Below are positions 5,740 to 12,242 of a stretch of DNA of 13,882 nt, piece after piece. Under the pieces are notes generated by a model. That model saw only the letters and a list, made by a program, of their open reading frames with translations. It ran no database searches and had not been told where the DNA came from. Every line of letters starts with the position of its first letter. Position 1 is the first letter of the stretch. This DNA is from an uncultured Eubacteriales bacterium (GTDB lineage Bacteria; Bacillota; Clostridia; Peptostreptococcales; Anaerovoracaceae): the NCBI GenBank assembly GCA_900551415.1, contig URWB01000056.1:1-13882 (forward strand). The letters run 5' to 3'. A program made the position numbers and the translations under genes.

Positions 5740-7674
5740 ATGGCTAGAATCTTAAAGAAAATCCCTGATTTCAAGCTTCCGAAGTATAAGATGAAGGAAG
5801 TCGGCGATCTGGAAGAATTGCGGATGGAATATGCCGAAAAAAATATAGAGGACATGAAAAAGAGGATGGAACGCCACCATGCGCAGGAGAATTATCCCGG
5901 CACGCATTACCGGACGGTGAAGGAATTTTTCCTGCGTTCAACCGAGCTCTACAAGGAGCGTCCGTTCATCCTGCAGACCTTCAACAAAAAGGAAGGCTTT
6001 CGAGAGATCTCATACGGACAGTTCCGGCGCGATGTCAATGATTTTGGGACAGCGCTGACGCGTGTTTTGAATCTGGAGGGCGAAAAGGTCATGATTCTCA
6101 GTGAAACGACCTATGAATGGTATGTTTCCTATACGGCGCTGCTCTGCGGTGCGGGCATCGCGGTACCGACAGATAAGGAACTGCCGGACAACGAGCTCGA
6201 AAACCTGATGCGTCGTTCCGGTGCGCGCGCGATCATCTTTTCCTCGAAGAAGAAGGACGCGGTCAAGAAGGCGGCCGCGCACTGTCCGAACATGAAATAC
6301 TGCATCGAAATGCGTGCGGATTACAAGGAAGAGGGGCAGTTCATCGGCTTTGACTTTTTGCGCGAGGAGGGCAAGGTCTTTACCGACCTCGGTGATACGA
6401 GCCTGATGGACAAGGAGATCGATCCGGACGCGTTCGCGGTGCTGATTTTTACCAGCGGCACGACTTCCGCGGCCAAGGGCGTTATGATCTGCAACCGTAA
6501 TCTGGCAGCCAATATCAACGCGGTGACGCCTTATGTGCATTTGACGCCGGACGATAGGCTCTTTTCGGTGCTGCCGCTGCATCACACCTACGAATCGACG
6601 ATCGGCTTCCTGTATCCGATGGCAATCGGCGCTTCGGTTGTCGTCTGCCAGGGGCTTAAGCACATTGTCAGTGATATGCAGACCACGCACCCGACGGCGA
6701 TGATCGCGGTGCCGCTTTTGATTGAAACACTGCACAAGAAGATTCAGAAAAACATCGAAAAGGCAGGCAAGGATTCAATGGTTAAATCCATGATCCGCCT
6801 GACCAACGGTCTGCGCAACGTGGGTATCGATGTCAAGAAAAAAGTATTTAAGGATATTTATGAAAGTCTCGGCAGCAAGCTGCGCATCATCGTTTCCGCG
6901 GCGGCACCGATCGATCCGGCTGTCGGCAAGTGGCTGGTGGATATCGGCTTTACGTTCCTGCAGGGTTACGGGCTGACGGAGACCGCGCCGATCGCGGCGC
7001 TGACACCGGACTTTGATCCGCGTGTAGGTTCTGCCGGTAAGGCGGTTTGCGGTGATGAAATCAAGATCAAGAATCCGAATGAAAAAGGTGAGGGCGAGCT
7101 GCTCATCCGCGGCGAGACGGTCATGCTGGGCTACTATGAGGACCCGGAAGCGACGGCTGCGGTCATGGAGGACGGCTGGTTCAACTCCGGCGACATCGGC
7201 TTTATGGACGAGGACGGCTTCATCTACATCACCGGCAGAAGCAAAAATGTTATCGTAACGCAGAACGGCAAAAATATCTATCCGGAGGAAATTGAAACCC
7301 TGCTCAGCAAGGTGCCGGAGATCGCGGAGTCGATGGTTTACGGCAAGGAGGTCGCGGGAGAAAAAGAGTTGATCATCACCGCGCGCGTCATTCCGAACTA
7401 TGAAGAAATCGAGAATCTGCACGCTGCAGAGCGTAAAGAACCATCAGCCGCGTTTACAGAAGAAGAGATTTACAAGATCATCTGGAACCAGATCAAGCAG
7501 GTCAACCGCAAGCTTTCCAATTATAAGTGCATCCGCAAGCTGGAAATCAAATCCGGACAGTTCGCGAAGACCAGCACGATGAAGATCAAGCGCTTCGCAG
7601 AGCTGAAGAGCGATGACGCCAAAGAAATGCCCGCAGTGGAGGGAAGCGCAGACGCGGCAGAGGCGGATAAATAG
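5740..7674 (+). CDS. Long-chain acyl-CoA synthetase (AMP-forming)
   Basis: This 644-residue adenylate-forming enzyme would activate a fatty acid with ATP to an acyl-AMP and transfer it to CoA. All core motifs are present: the phosphate-binding loop FTSGTTSAAKGV at about residues 237-248, the GYGLTETAP motif at 409-417, the GDIGF aspartate at about 485, the hinge region TGRSKNVIV from about 498, and a C-terminal KTSTMKIKR with the likely catalytic lysine at 615. The loop has SAAKG where many relatives have G-PKG. The length matches long-chain acyl-CoA synthetases. GGAGG at 5726-5730 fixes the start. The N-terminus is lysine-rich and amphipathic, and no signal peptide is visible. A charged tail follows residue 620. 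It follows the SpoVAF-like gene by 258 bases with its own promoter, and ends before a strong terminator. The chain length of the substrate cannot be read from the sequence. Confidence 0.92.
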   Translation: MARILKKIPDFKLPKYKMKEVGDLEELRMEYAEKNIEDMKKRMERHHAQENYPGTHYRTVKEFFLRSTELYKERPFILQTFNKKEGFREISYGQFRRDVNDFGTALTRVLNLEGEKVMILSETTYEWYVSYTALLCGAGIAVPTDKELPDNELENLMRRSGARAIIFSSKKKDAVKKAAAHCPNMKYCIEMRADYKEEGQFIGFDFLREEGKVFTDLGDTSLMDKEIDPDAFAVLIFTSGTTSAAKGVMICNRNLAANINAVTPYVHLTPDDRLFSVLPLHHTYESTIGFLYPMAIGASVVVCQGLKHIVSDMQTTHPTAMIAVPLLIETLHKKIQKNIEKAGKDSMVKSMIRLTNGLRNVGIDVKKKVFKDIYESLGSKLRIIVSAAAPIDPAVGKWLVDIGFTFLQGYGLTETAPIAALTPDFDPRVGSAGKAVCGDEIKIKNPNEKGEGELLIRGETVMLGYYEDPEATAAVMEDGWFNSGDIGFMDEDGFIYITGRSKNVIVTQNGKNIYPEEIETLLSKVPEIAESMVYGKEVAGEKELIITARVIPNYEEIENLHAAERKEPSAAFTEEEIYKIIWNQIKQVNRKLSNYKCIRKLEIKSGQFAKTSTMKIKRFAELKSDDAKEMPAVEGSADAAEADK

Positions 7675-7778
7675 GGAATCTTAATTTTTCCTGCAGGACA
7701 AAGGTGTGTAAAACGAAGCCGCGGCTTCCTTTGCGCGCCTGCCTGCATGTATGGCAGGCACTCCGCAAGGTACTTCTG

Positions 7779-7799
7779 GCGATATTTCCTACATAATAA
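7779..7799 (-). repeat. Intergenic hairpin repeat, copy 2 (inverted)
   Basis: These 21 bases are the exact reverse complement of 3293-3313. Only the left half of the copy 1 hairpin is present here. It abuts the terminator stem that begins at 7801. Confidence 0.7.
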
Positions 7800-7800
7800 G

Positions 7801-7845
7801 AAAAAGTTGGACGCGCGGAGCAAAATCCGCACCTCCAACTTTTTT
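7801..7845. terminator. Bidirectional Rho-independent terminator
   Basis: AAAAAGTTGGA at 7801-7811 pairs with TCCAACTTTTT from 7834, and GCGGA pairs with TCCGC inside around a GCAAAA loop. A T-run follows on the plus strand, and the A-run on the left gives a T-run for minus-strand transcription. It ends the acyl-CoA synthetase transcript and probably also that of the convergent desulfhydrase gene. Confidence 0.85.
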
Positions 7846-7925
7846 GTTTCATTTTTTTTATTATAATTCTGACAATCGTACCGCGCGATATTTACAAACG
7901 CGCGGCAAAAACGTCGTGCGAAGCG

Positions 7926-8011
7926 GCACGCGCAGAAAGCGCAGATCCGGCAATCGCAAACCATGCAGGCGTCATTCGGAGTGAGCGGACGCACGCGCAG
8001 AAAGCGCAGAT
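7926..8011 (+). repeat. Pair of 21-bp direct repeats
   Basis: Bases 7926-7946 and 7991-8011 are identical over 21 bases (GCACGCGCAG followed by AAAGCGCAGAT), 65 bases apart. They lie just past the stop of the desulfhydrase gene. Only two copies with a nonrepetitive spacer are visible, so this is not a CRISPR array. Confidence 0.75.
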
Positions 8012-8069
8012 GATGTTACGCACGCTTTTTGCCCTGCCACGCACAATCTCATTTCGCGCCGGTCCGGGA

Positions 8070-9137
8070 CTAGTCCAGTACATGGATAAACTTTTCGCGT
8101 TCTTTTTCAATTTCGACACGGTGGAACGGGGTGTTGATGCCCGGCGCGCCGCCTGTGTGCAGGAAGATGACTGTTTCACCCTGCGCGATTTCGCCGTTTT
8201 TGACCATTTCCAAAAGACCGGCGAAGCACTTGCCGGTGTAACATGGATCGAGGATCAGCGCCTCGCGTTCCGCCATCAGATACATCGCTTCCCGTACCTC
8301 TTTGCAAGGATTGTTGTAAGCGCCGCGATCGTATTTGTCCGTCAGATCAAAGCTTGCCGCGGTGATATTCTCGGTCTTGGCAGGATCCAAATGATAATAC
8401 GCGCAAATCTTGTCGAAGTAATTCTTGGCATAAGCCTGCAGACCGTTCGGCTTCGGAGAAATGCCGATGCCAGTCAGGCGCAGCGGCAGACTTTCGAGCA
8501 GAATTCCGGTGAAAAGACCCAAATAGGTGCCCATGCTGCCGACCGTGGATATGACGCGTGGGAATTTTTTGGCGTCCGGTCCGTTGATCAGAGCCATCTT
8601 GTCCGCCTGCTTGGCAATTTCCTGCGCGCATTCGTAATAGCCGAGAATGCCGAGCTCATTGGAACCGCCGATTGGGATGAAATATACCTTTTCTCCCTGC
8701 GCTTCGTAACGCGCGGTGACTTCGGCAACGGTTTCGTCAAAGAGCTGCGCCTCGGATTTTTGACCGGTCGGATCCGGCTTGCGCAGCCAGACATCACAGC
8801 CCATCATGCCATCCAAAAGCAGATTCGCAGAGAGCTCGCCCGGATAGTCGTCAACACAGACGATGGCGCCCTTCATACCGTATTTGCGCGCGACCGCGCA
8901 GGTCAGTCTGCCGTGGTTGGTCTGCGCGCCGCCGACCGTCAACAGCATCGTCGCGCCTTGCTTTTTTGCGTCCGCCAGCAGATATTCGAGTTTACGCAGT
9001 TTGTTGCCGCCCATAGCGAGCGGTGTCAAATCATCTCGTTTGATGTACAGGTTGATGCCCAGATCCTGTGATAAATGGTTGAGACGCTCCAGTGGCGTCG
9101 GAAGATATAGAAAATTGATTTTTTCATGTCCTAGCAT
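8070..9137 (-). CDS. PLP-dependent D-cysteine desulfhydrase / ACC deaminase family enzyme
   Basis: This 355-residue cytosolic enzyme has the fold-type II PLP family signature. IKRDDLTPLAMGGNKLRKLEYLL (two adjoining parts, from about residue 32) contains the likely PLP-binding lysine at 46 in GGNK, followed by GGAQTNHGRLTCAVARKYG (69-87). Near the C-terminus are DPCYTGK and HTGGAPG, which resemble the DPVYTGK and HTGG motifs of this family. Known members break down D-cysteine to pyruvate, sulfide and ammonia, deaminate 1-aminocyclopropane-1-carboxylate, or act on L-cysteate; the sequence alone does not settle which. D-cysteine desulfhydrase is my preferred reading for a Clostridium-like genome. 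GGAGG about 12 bases upstream supports the start at 9137. The gene is monocistronic, convergent with the acyl-CoA synthetase and divergent from the small protein gene. Confidence 0.88.
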   Translation of the reverse strand: MLGHEKINFLYLPTPLERLNHLSQDLGINLYIKRDDLTPLAMGGNKLRKLEYLLADAKKQGATMLLTVGGAQTNHGRLTCAVARKYGMKGAIVCVDDYPGELSANLLLDGMMGCDVWLRKPDPTGQKSEAQLFDETVAEVTARYEAQGEKVYFIPIGGSNELGILGYYECAQEIAKQADKMALINGPDAKKFPRVISTVGSMGTYLGLFTGILLESLPLRLTGIGISPKPNGLQAYAKNYFDKICAYYHLDPAKTENITAASFDLTDKYDRGAYNNPCKEVREAMYLMAEREALILDPCYTGKCFAGLLEMVKNGEIAQGETVIFLHTGGAPGINTPFHRVEIEKEREKFIHVLD

Positions 9138-9241
9138 GATACAGGTACCTCCACGATATCATCAAAAATATTTTTCTGCTCCGCGCGGCAGGAGACACAG
9201 CGCGTCATTCTGCGCGAGCGAGAAGCGAAAGTTCTGCTTCT

Positions 9242-9270
9242 ATTATAGTAAATAAATTACGAAAAGAAAA
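9242..9270 (-). promoter_or_regulatory. Likely promoter of the desulfhydrase-family gene
   Basis: The minus strand has a perfect TATAAT at 9242-9247, with a weak -35 (TTTTCT) at 9265-9270 after a 17-base spacer. It lies about 105 bases upstream of the start codon. Confidence 0.45.
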
Positions 9271-9320
9271 GGGGAAAACAAAAAGAAAAACAAAGTAGTA
9301 TGGACTTTTTTGGAAGGACA

Positions 9321-9329
9321 TGCTAAAAT
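9321..9329 (+). promoter_or_regulatory. Possible extended -10 promoter of the small protein gene
   Basis: TGCTAAAAT matches an extended -10 (TGn-TAAAAT) about 95 bases before the start codon at 9424. No clear -35 is visible. Confidence 0.4.
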
Positions 9330-9423
9330 GAAGGCACCGGGGTTCGGAAGAAGCTGTCCGACAAGGGGGCGTCGTTTATGGAGAACAGAACGGCGAAGAT
9401 TAGAGAAACAGGAGGACAAGAGA

Positions 9424-9792
9424 ATGGCTTTTATGGAAAAATTAGGTAAAGTAGCAAATAAAGTCGGCGAAGTTGCCGGAGATACCTTTGATTATGGCAA
9501 GGCAAAAGGGAAGATCTTACTTGAAAAAGGCAAGGTCAGCGACGCCAAAAGTGCGATCGGCGCTTATGTCTATGAGACACGGAAGAATGGCGGCGCACTG
9601 GATGAGAGCAGACTGGCGGAGCTTTGCGCCGAGGTGGACAAACACTTGCAAGAAATTGAAAGACTTCGGGAAGACGCCAAGAAGAGCGGCGAAGATATCA
9701 GCGGTGCCTTTGACAGCATGACCGATTCCGCGGCCCCGGAAACGGCAGAGGCAGAGGCAGAGGTAAAACCGGAAACTCCTGCAGCAGAGTAA
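9424..9792 (+). CDS. Small conserved-type helical protein of unknown function (122 aa)
   Basis: AGGAGG ten to fifteen bases upstream selects the ATG at 9424 over an open frame that begins at 9310, whose extra 38 residues are arginine-rich and unlike a protein start. The protein begins MAFMEKLGKVANKVGEVAGD. A lysine-rich amphipathic stretch (about 5-40) comes first, then a helical segment with AIGAYVYETRKNGG (44-57) and LAELCAEVDKHLQEIERLRED (64-84), and finally a disordered tail rich in Glu, Ala and Pro (about 100-122). The pattern of a basic amphipathic start, an IG.YVYE segment and a following helix resembles small clostridial proteins that often carry a C-terminal zinc ribbon. Here no ribbon is present, since there is only one cysteine. 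No signal peptide or membrane segment is visible. It stands alone between divergent and convergent neighbours. I cannot assign a function. Confidence 0.75.
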   Translation: MAFMEKLGKVANKVGEVAGDTFDYGKAKGKILLEKGKVSDAKSAIGAYVYETRKNGGALDESRLAELCAEVDKHLQEIERLREDAKKSGEDISGAFDSMTDSAAPETAEAEAEVKPETPAAE

Positions 9793-9813
9793 GCTTTTAG
9801 CAGTGAACTTCCT

Positions 9814-9850
9814 TTATGTGCCGGAAATATCGCAAACAATATTTCCGGCA
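9814..9850 (+). repeat. Intergenic hairpin repeat, copy 3
   Basis: TGCCGGAAATAT (9819-9830) and ATATTTCCGGCA (9839-9850) form a perfect 12-bp stem around an 8-base loop. The left part, TTATGT plus GGAAATATCGC, repeats the element seen at 3293-3313 and 7779-7799. It follows the small protein gene by 22 bases and may serve as its transcript end, although no T-run follows it. Confidence 0.65.
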
Positions 9851-9911
9851 TAAAAATGAGAACGCCCGCGCGTTCTGACCTTTTTGACCGGTCAGATGCG
9901 TGGGCGTTCTC
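9851..9911 (-). terminator. Long hairpin terminator of the symporter gene
   Basis: GAGAACGCCCGCGC (9858-9871) pairs with GCGTGGGCGTTCTC (9898-9911) with a single G-T pair, and CTGACC (9875-9880) pairs with GGTCAG (9890-9895) inside. On the minus strand the stem is followed by ATTTTTA (9851-9857), as expected for a Rho-independent terminator 38 bases past the symporter stop. Confidence 0.75.
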
Positions 9912-9948
9912 GCGTTTCGCGCACCTTGCGGCGCGCGTTTTATGTAAT

Positions 9949-11367
9949 TTAGGCCGCGTGATCGCGAGCTTTTAGTCTATCGACTTCCGAGAAGTGCTCT
10001 TTGGTCAGCTTGAAGACGACCGGAGAGAGCGCGAACAGGGCGATGAAGTTCGGAATCGCCATCAATCCGTTAAAAGTGTCTGCGATATCCCATACCGCGT
10101 CGATCGGGCTGACACAGCCCACAACGATGATGATGCAGAAGAAGATCTGATACGGACGCACTGCTTTCATACCGAACAAATACTGAACGCAGCGTGTCCC
10201 ATACAAGGACCAGCCGAGGATCGTGGAGTACGCGAACATCATCAACGCGAAGGCCACAAAAAGCGCCGACGCCTTGGTGCCGAAGATGGTGGAGAAGGCC
10301 GAGGTAATCAGTTCACTGCCCGGTTTCTCACCGAAGGTGACGTCCACGCCGCTGATGATAATGGACAGCGCGGTCAGGGAGCAGATCAGGATGGTGTCTA
10401 CAAATACCTCGAAGATACCGAAGATCCCCTGCTGTACCGGTCCTTCGCAGTTCGCTGCCGCGTGCGCGATCGGAGCGGAGCCAAGGCCGGCTTCGTTGGA
10501 GAACGCGGATCTCCTCAGCCCCCAGATGACCGCATTTTTGAGCAGGATGCCGCTGCCGGCGCCGGCAACAGCCTGTGGATTGAACGCGCCTACAAAGATT
10601 TTACGGAAGCATTCTCCAATCATATCAATGTTGCCGAAGATGACGATTAAGGTAAACAGGATATAGAGAATGCTCATAAACGGAATCAGCTTTTCGGTGA
10701 CAGAACCGATTCTCTTGATACCGCCGAACAGAACACCCGCCGTCAGAAGCGCCAGCGCGATACCGATAACCCAGTCGATAGCGGTGACTTCCGCGAAGCT
10801 TGGCGCGAAGGCAGTTACAGCACCCTTGATGGAGCCGTTAATAGAATTGGCCTGCGACATATTGCCGATACCGAAGGAAGCAAGAATGGCGAAGCTGCAA
10901 AAAAGGACTGCCAGCCAGGACCATTTCTGACCCAGGCCGTTTTTGATGTAGTACATCGGACCGCCGACCCAATCGCCTTTTGCGTCCTTTTCACGAAAAC
11001 GAATCGAGAGGGTGACCTCCGCGTATTTGATGACCATGCCGAGCAGAGCGGCCAGCCAGAGCCAAAAGATGGCGCCGTAGCCGCCGAGCGCGATAGCTTG
11101 AGAGGTTCCGACGATGTTTCCGGTGCCGACGGTGCCTGCCAGCGCGGTGGTAACAGCCTGCAACGGGGTAACCTCACCTTCACCCGCGTCTGATTTTGTA
11201 AAAATTTTGCCGAACGTGTTCTTCATGGCATAGCCGAAACGACGGAATTGTACGCCGCCGGAGCCGATGGTGTAGTACAGGCCGCCGACGAATACACATG
11301 GCAGGAGAATGTAGATCCAGGCCACAGTGTTCAGTGTGCCTGCAACAAAGTTATAGAGTGCTTGCAT
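9949..11367 (-). CDS. Alanine/glycine:cation symporter (AGCS family)
   Basis: This 472-residue polytopic membrane protein belongs to the alanine or glycine:cation symporter family and would import alanine or glycine with sodium or protons. Diagnostic stretches are LAGTVGTGNIVGTSQAIALGG (77-96 and onward), AEVTLSIRFRE (116-126), GDWVGGPMYYI (131-141) and GLRRSAFSNEAGLGSAPIAH in the middle of the protein. About ten to eleven hydrophobic segments are visible, and the length is normal for the family. AGGAAAGG upstream supports the ATG at 11367. The gene stands alone between the long terminator at 9851-9911 and a 5' leader that holds a tandem glycine riboswitch. That leader makes glycine, or glycine and alanine, the likely substrate. 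Known glycine riboswitches ahead of this transporter family can switch expression off when glycine is plentiful; the direction here is inferred, not shown. Confidence 0.94.
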   Translation of the reverse strand: MQALYNFVAGTLNTVAWIYILLPCVFVGGLYYTIGSGGVQFRRFGYAMKNTFGKIFTKSDAGEGEVTPLQAVTTALAGTVGTGNIVGTSQAIALGGYGAIFWLWLAALLGMVIKYAEVTLSIRFREKDAKGDWVGGPMYYIKNGLGQKWSWLAVLFCSFAILASFGIGNMSQANSINGSIKGAVTAFAPSFAEVTAIDWVIGIALALLTAGVLFGGIKRIGSVTEKLIPFMSILYILFTLIVIFGNIDMIGECFRKIFVGAFNPQAVAGAGSGILLKNAVIWGLRRSAFSNEAGLGSAPIAHAAANCEGPVQQGIFGIFEVFVDTILICSLTALSIIISGVDVTFGEKPGSELITSAFSTIFGTKASALFVAFALMMFAYSTILGWSLYGTRCVQYLFGMKAVRPYQIFFCIIIVVGCVSPIDAVWDIADTFNGLMAIPNFIALFALSPVVFKLTKEHFSEVDRLKARDHAA

Positions 11368-11562
11368 GTTTTGGTTTCCTTTCCTCTTGTATTTGATTGG
11401 AAATAATTCCGTACTGCGGCATGAGTGCCGCGGCGATATGCGTCGATGACTTCGCGCGCGTGGCTTTCGCTAAGCGTTTCGCGCGGTTTATCCGGAAGCC
11501 GCGCACCGTCGTTTGCCGTTCAGTGCCTCACGTGTCGTTTGGCTCGCGGAACGTAAAGGCGG

Positions 11563-11658
11563 CGCGAAAAGGCAAAAGGCAGCCTCTCGCGAGTCCCACG
11601 ACTGCCGGCGATGCAGCGTGGCAGCAACGCGAAAAGACAAAAGGCAGCCTCCTGCGAG
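11563..11658 (-). repeat. Local duplication carrying two terminators
   Basis: Bases 11563-11593 and 11628-11658 are near-identical 31-base units 65 bases apart, each with CGCGAAAAG, CAAAAGGCAGCCTC and GCGAG. The similarity continues weakly past each unit (GACTGCC and then ATGCA), which suggests duplication of a segment of about 65 bases. Confidence 0.7.
11567..11606 (-). terminator. Second leader terminator before the symporter
   Basis: On the minus strand GGCAG (11602-11606) pairs with CTGCC (11578-11582), with an inner CTCGCGAG self-complementary segment, followed by TTTTGCCTTTT. The stem is weaker than that of its duplicate at 11632-11666. Confidence 0.5.
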
Positions 11659-11666
11659 ACTGCCTC
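11632..11666 (-). terminator. First leader terminator, likely riboswitch expression platform
   Basis: On the minus strand AGGCAG pairs with CTGCCT and inner CTC pairs with GAG around a short loop, followed by TTTTGTCTTTT. It lies about 110 bases downstream of the second glycine aptamer and 265 bases before the symporter start, so it is the better candidate for regulated termination. Confidence 0.65.
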
Positions 11667-11776
11667 AAATGCATTGCCAACTTCAATCTGCTCAATAAAG
11701 TGAAAAAGAAAGTTTCCTTTTTTTGTTCCTCGAATTTCGACACGATTTGTCCGCGCGAAGATTCGAAATCTTGGAA

Positions 11777-11957
11777 TTCTGTCCTTTTGCCTGAGAGATT
11801 GGCTTTCGCCTTGCACCTTCGGCCCCCAACTCAATGGGCGTCTCCAGAACGCTATCCCTTTACAGTCCTCACCGCGGGCGTGGCAGCCGTCTGAGCGACC
11901 GGACACGCGGAACCTGAGAGTTTTACTCCTTCGGTAGGCATTGCCTTTTCCTGCAAA
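11777..11957 (-). promoter_or_regulatory. Tandem glycine riboswitch
   Basis: Two glycine aptamers lie in tandem on the minus strand upstream of the symporter. Aptamer 1 spans about 11859-11957. Its ends pair (TTTGCAG with CTGTAAA), and it carries CCGAAGGAG and CTCTCAGG in the conserved positions. Aptamer 2 spans about 11777-11849. Its ends pair (TTCTGG with the AGAA end), and it carries GGCCGAAGGTGCAA, CTCTCAGGCAAAAGGACAG and GGAGA. The linker between aptamers is only about nine bases, as is typical of the tandem class. These features match the well-known glycine riboswitch, which senses glycine in the nascent mRNA. The expression platform is not immediately downstream; two terminators occur 110 to 210 bases later. 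Confidence 0.93.
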
Positions 11958-12068
11958 GTTCATCTAGCATATAGTAGAAAGTCAGCTGTGGCAATCTGTG
12001 TTCCGACAGCGGGCTTTCCCGTTTATGACACATGCGCGTCTCTCACGAGGAAACGCGCCAATGAAAAT

Positions 12069-12097
12069 ATTATAGCGGATTTTTTTGTAAAACGCAA
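12069..12097 (-). promoter_or_regulatory. Promoter of the riboswitch-symporter transcript
   Basis: On the minus strand TTGCGT (12092-12097), a 17-base spacer and a perfect TATAAT (12069-12074) form a good sigma-A promoter. Transcription would begin near 12062 with a GCGCGT/ACGCGC hairpin at 12034-12058 close to the 5' end, then run into the riboswitch about 100 bases later. Confidence 0.6.
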
Positions 12098-12183
12098 GAA
12101 AAACGTACAGAACTCAGAACATTTTTTCAGTGTGCAAAATGAAAAAGTTCATGCACCGAATCGATGCAAGCGTTCGCTCCATA

Positions 12184-12218
12184 CAAAAAACCTGCTGTCC
12201 GAGCTTAGGAAAGCAGGT
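12184..12218 (-). terminator. Rho-independent terminator after the MATE gene end
   Basis: On the minus strand ACCTGCT and AGCAGGT (12212-12218 and 12190-12196) pair, with TCC/GGA extending the stem inside, followed by a run of T residues at 12184-12190. It lies 25 bases after the stop at 12243. A separate CACGCAGC/GCTGCGTG hairpin (12230-12254) overlaps the stop. Confidence 0.85.
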
Positions 12219-12242
12219 CTTTCGCGCGGCACGCAGCCAGCT

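Larger units (their letters stand above)
7675..8069. other. Intergenic region between two convergent genes
   Basis: This 395-base stretch separates the convergent synthetase and desulfhydrase genes. In order it holds a small hairpin (TGCCTGC at 7740-7746 with GCAGGCA at 7754-7760), an inverted copy of the GGAAATATCGC repeat, a bidirectional terminator, a CCGCGCG/CGCGCGG hairpin at 7881-7905 and a 21-bp direct repeat. No gene is supported. Confidence 0.65.
11368..11776 (-). other. Long leader between glycine riboswitch and symporter
   Basis: About 410 bases lie between the second aptamer and the symporter ATG. They contain a small AAGATT/AATCTT hairpin just after the aptamer, two similar terminator hairpins (11632-11666 and 11567-11606), and GC-rich inverted repeats such as GCGCGG/CCGCGC near 11478-11502. 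An open frame beginning with GTG at 11743 on the minus strand has no ribosome binding site and runs through both terminators, so I do not call it a gene. Confidence 0.6.

Noticed and set aside
7926..8011. CRISPR-like array
   Set aside because: There are only two repeat copies, no further spacing pattern and no cas genes.
8010..9071. Long plus-strand open frame opposite the desulfhydrase-family gene (353 residues)
   Set aside because: It is the antisense of a gene with clear PLP-enzyme motifs and has no ribosome binding site or family features of its own.
11700..11740. Third terminator in the symporter leader (A-rich then T-rich stretch)
   Set aside because: The possible stem is short, made almost only of A-T pairs, and has a bulge, so it is too weak to call.
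11528..11743. Leader peptide between riboswitch and symporter (71 residues, GTG start, minus strand)
   Set aside because: It has no ribosome binding site, arginine-rich composition like a random GC-rich frame, and runs through both terminator hairpins.
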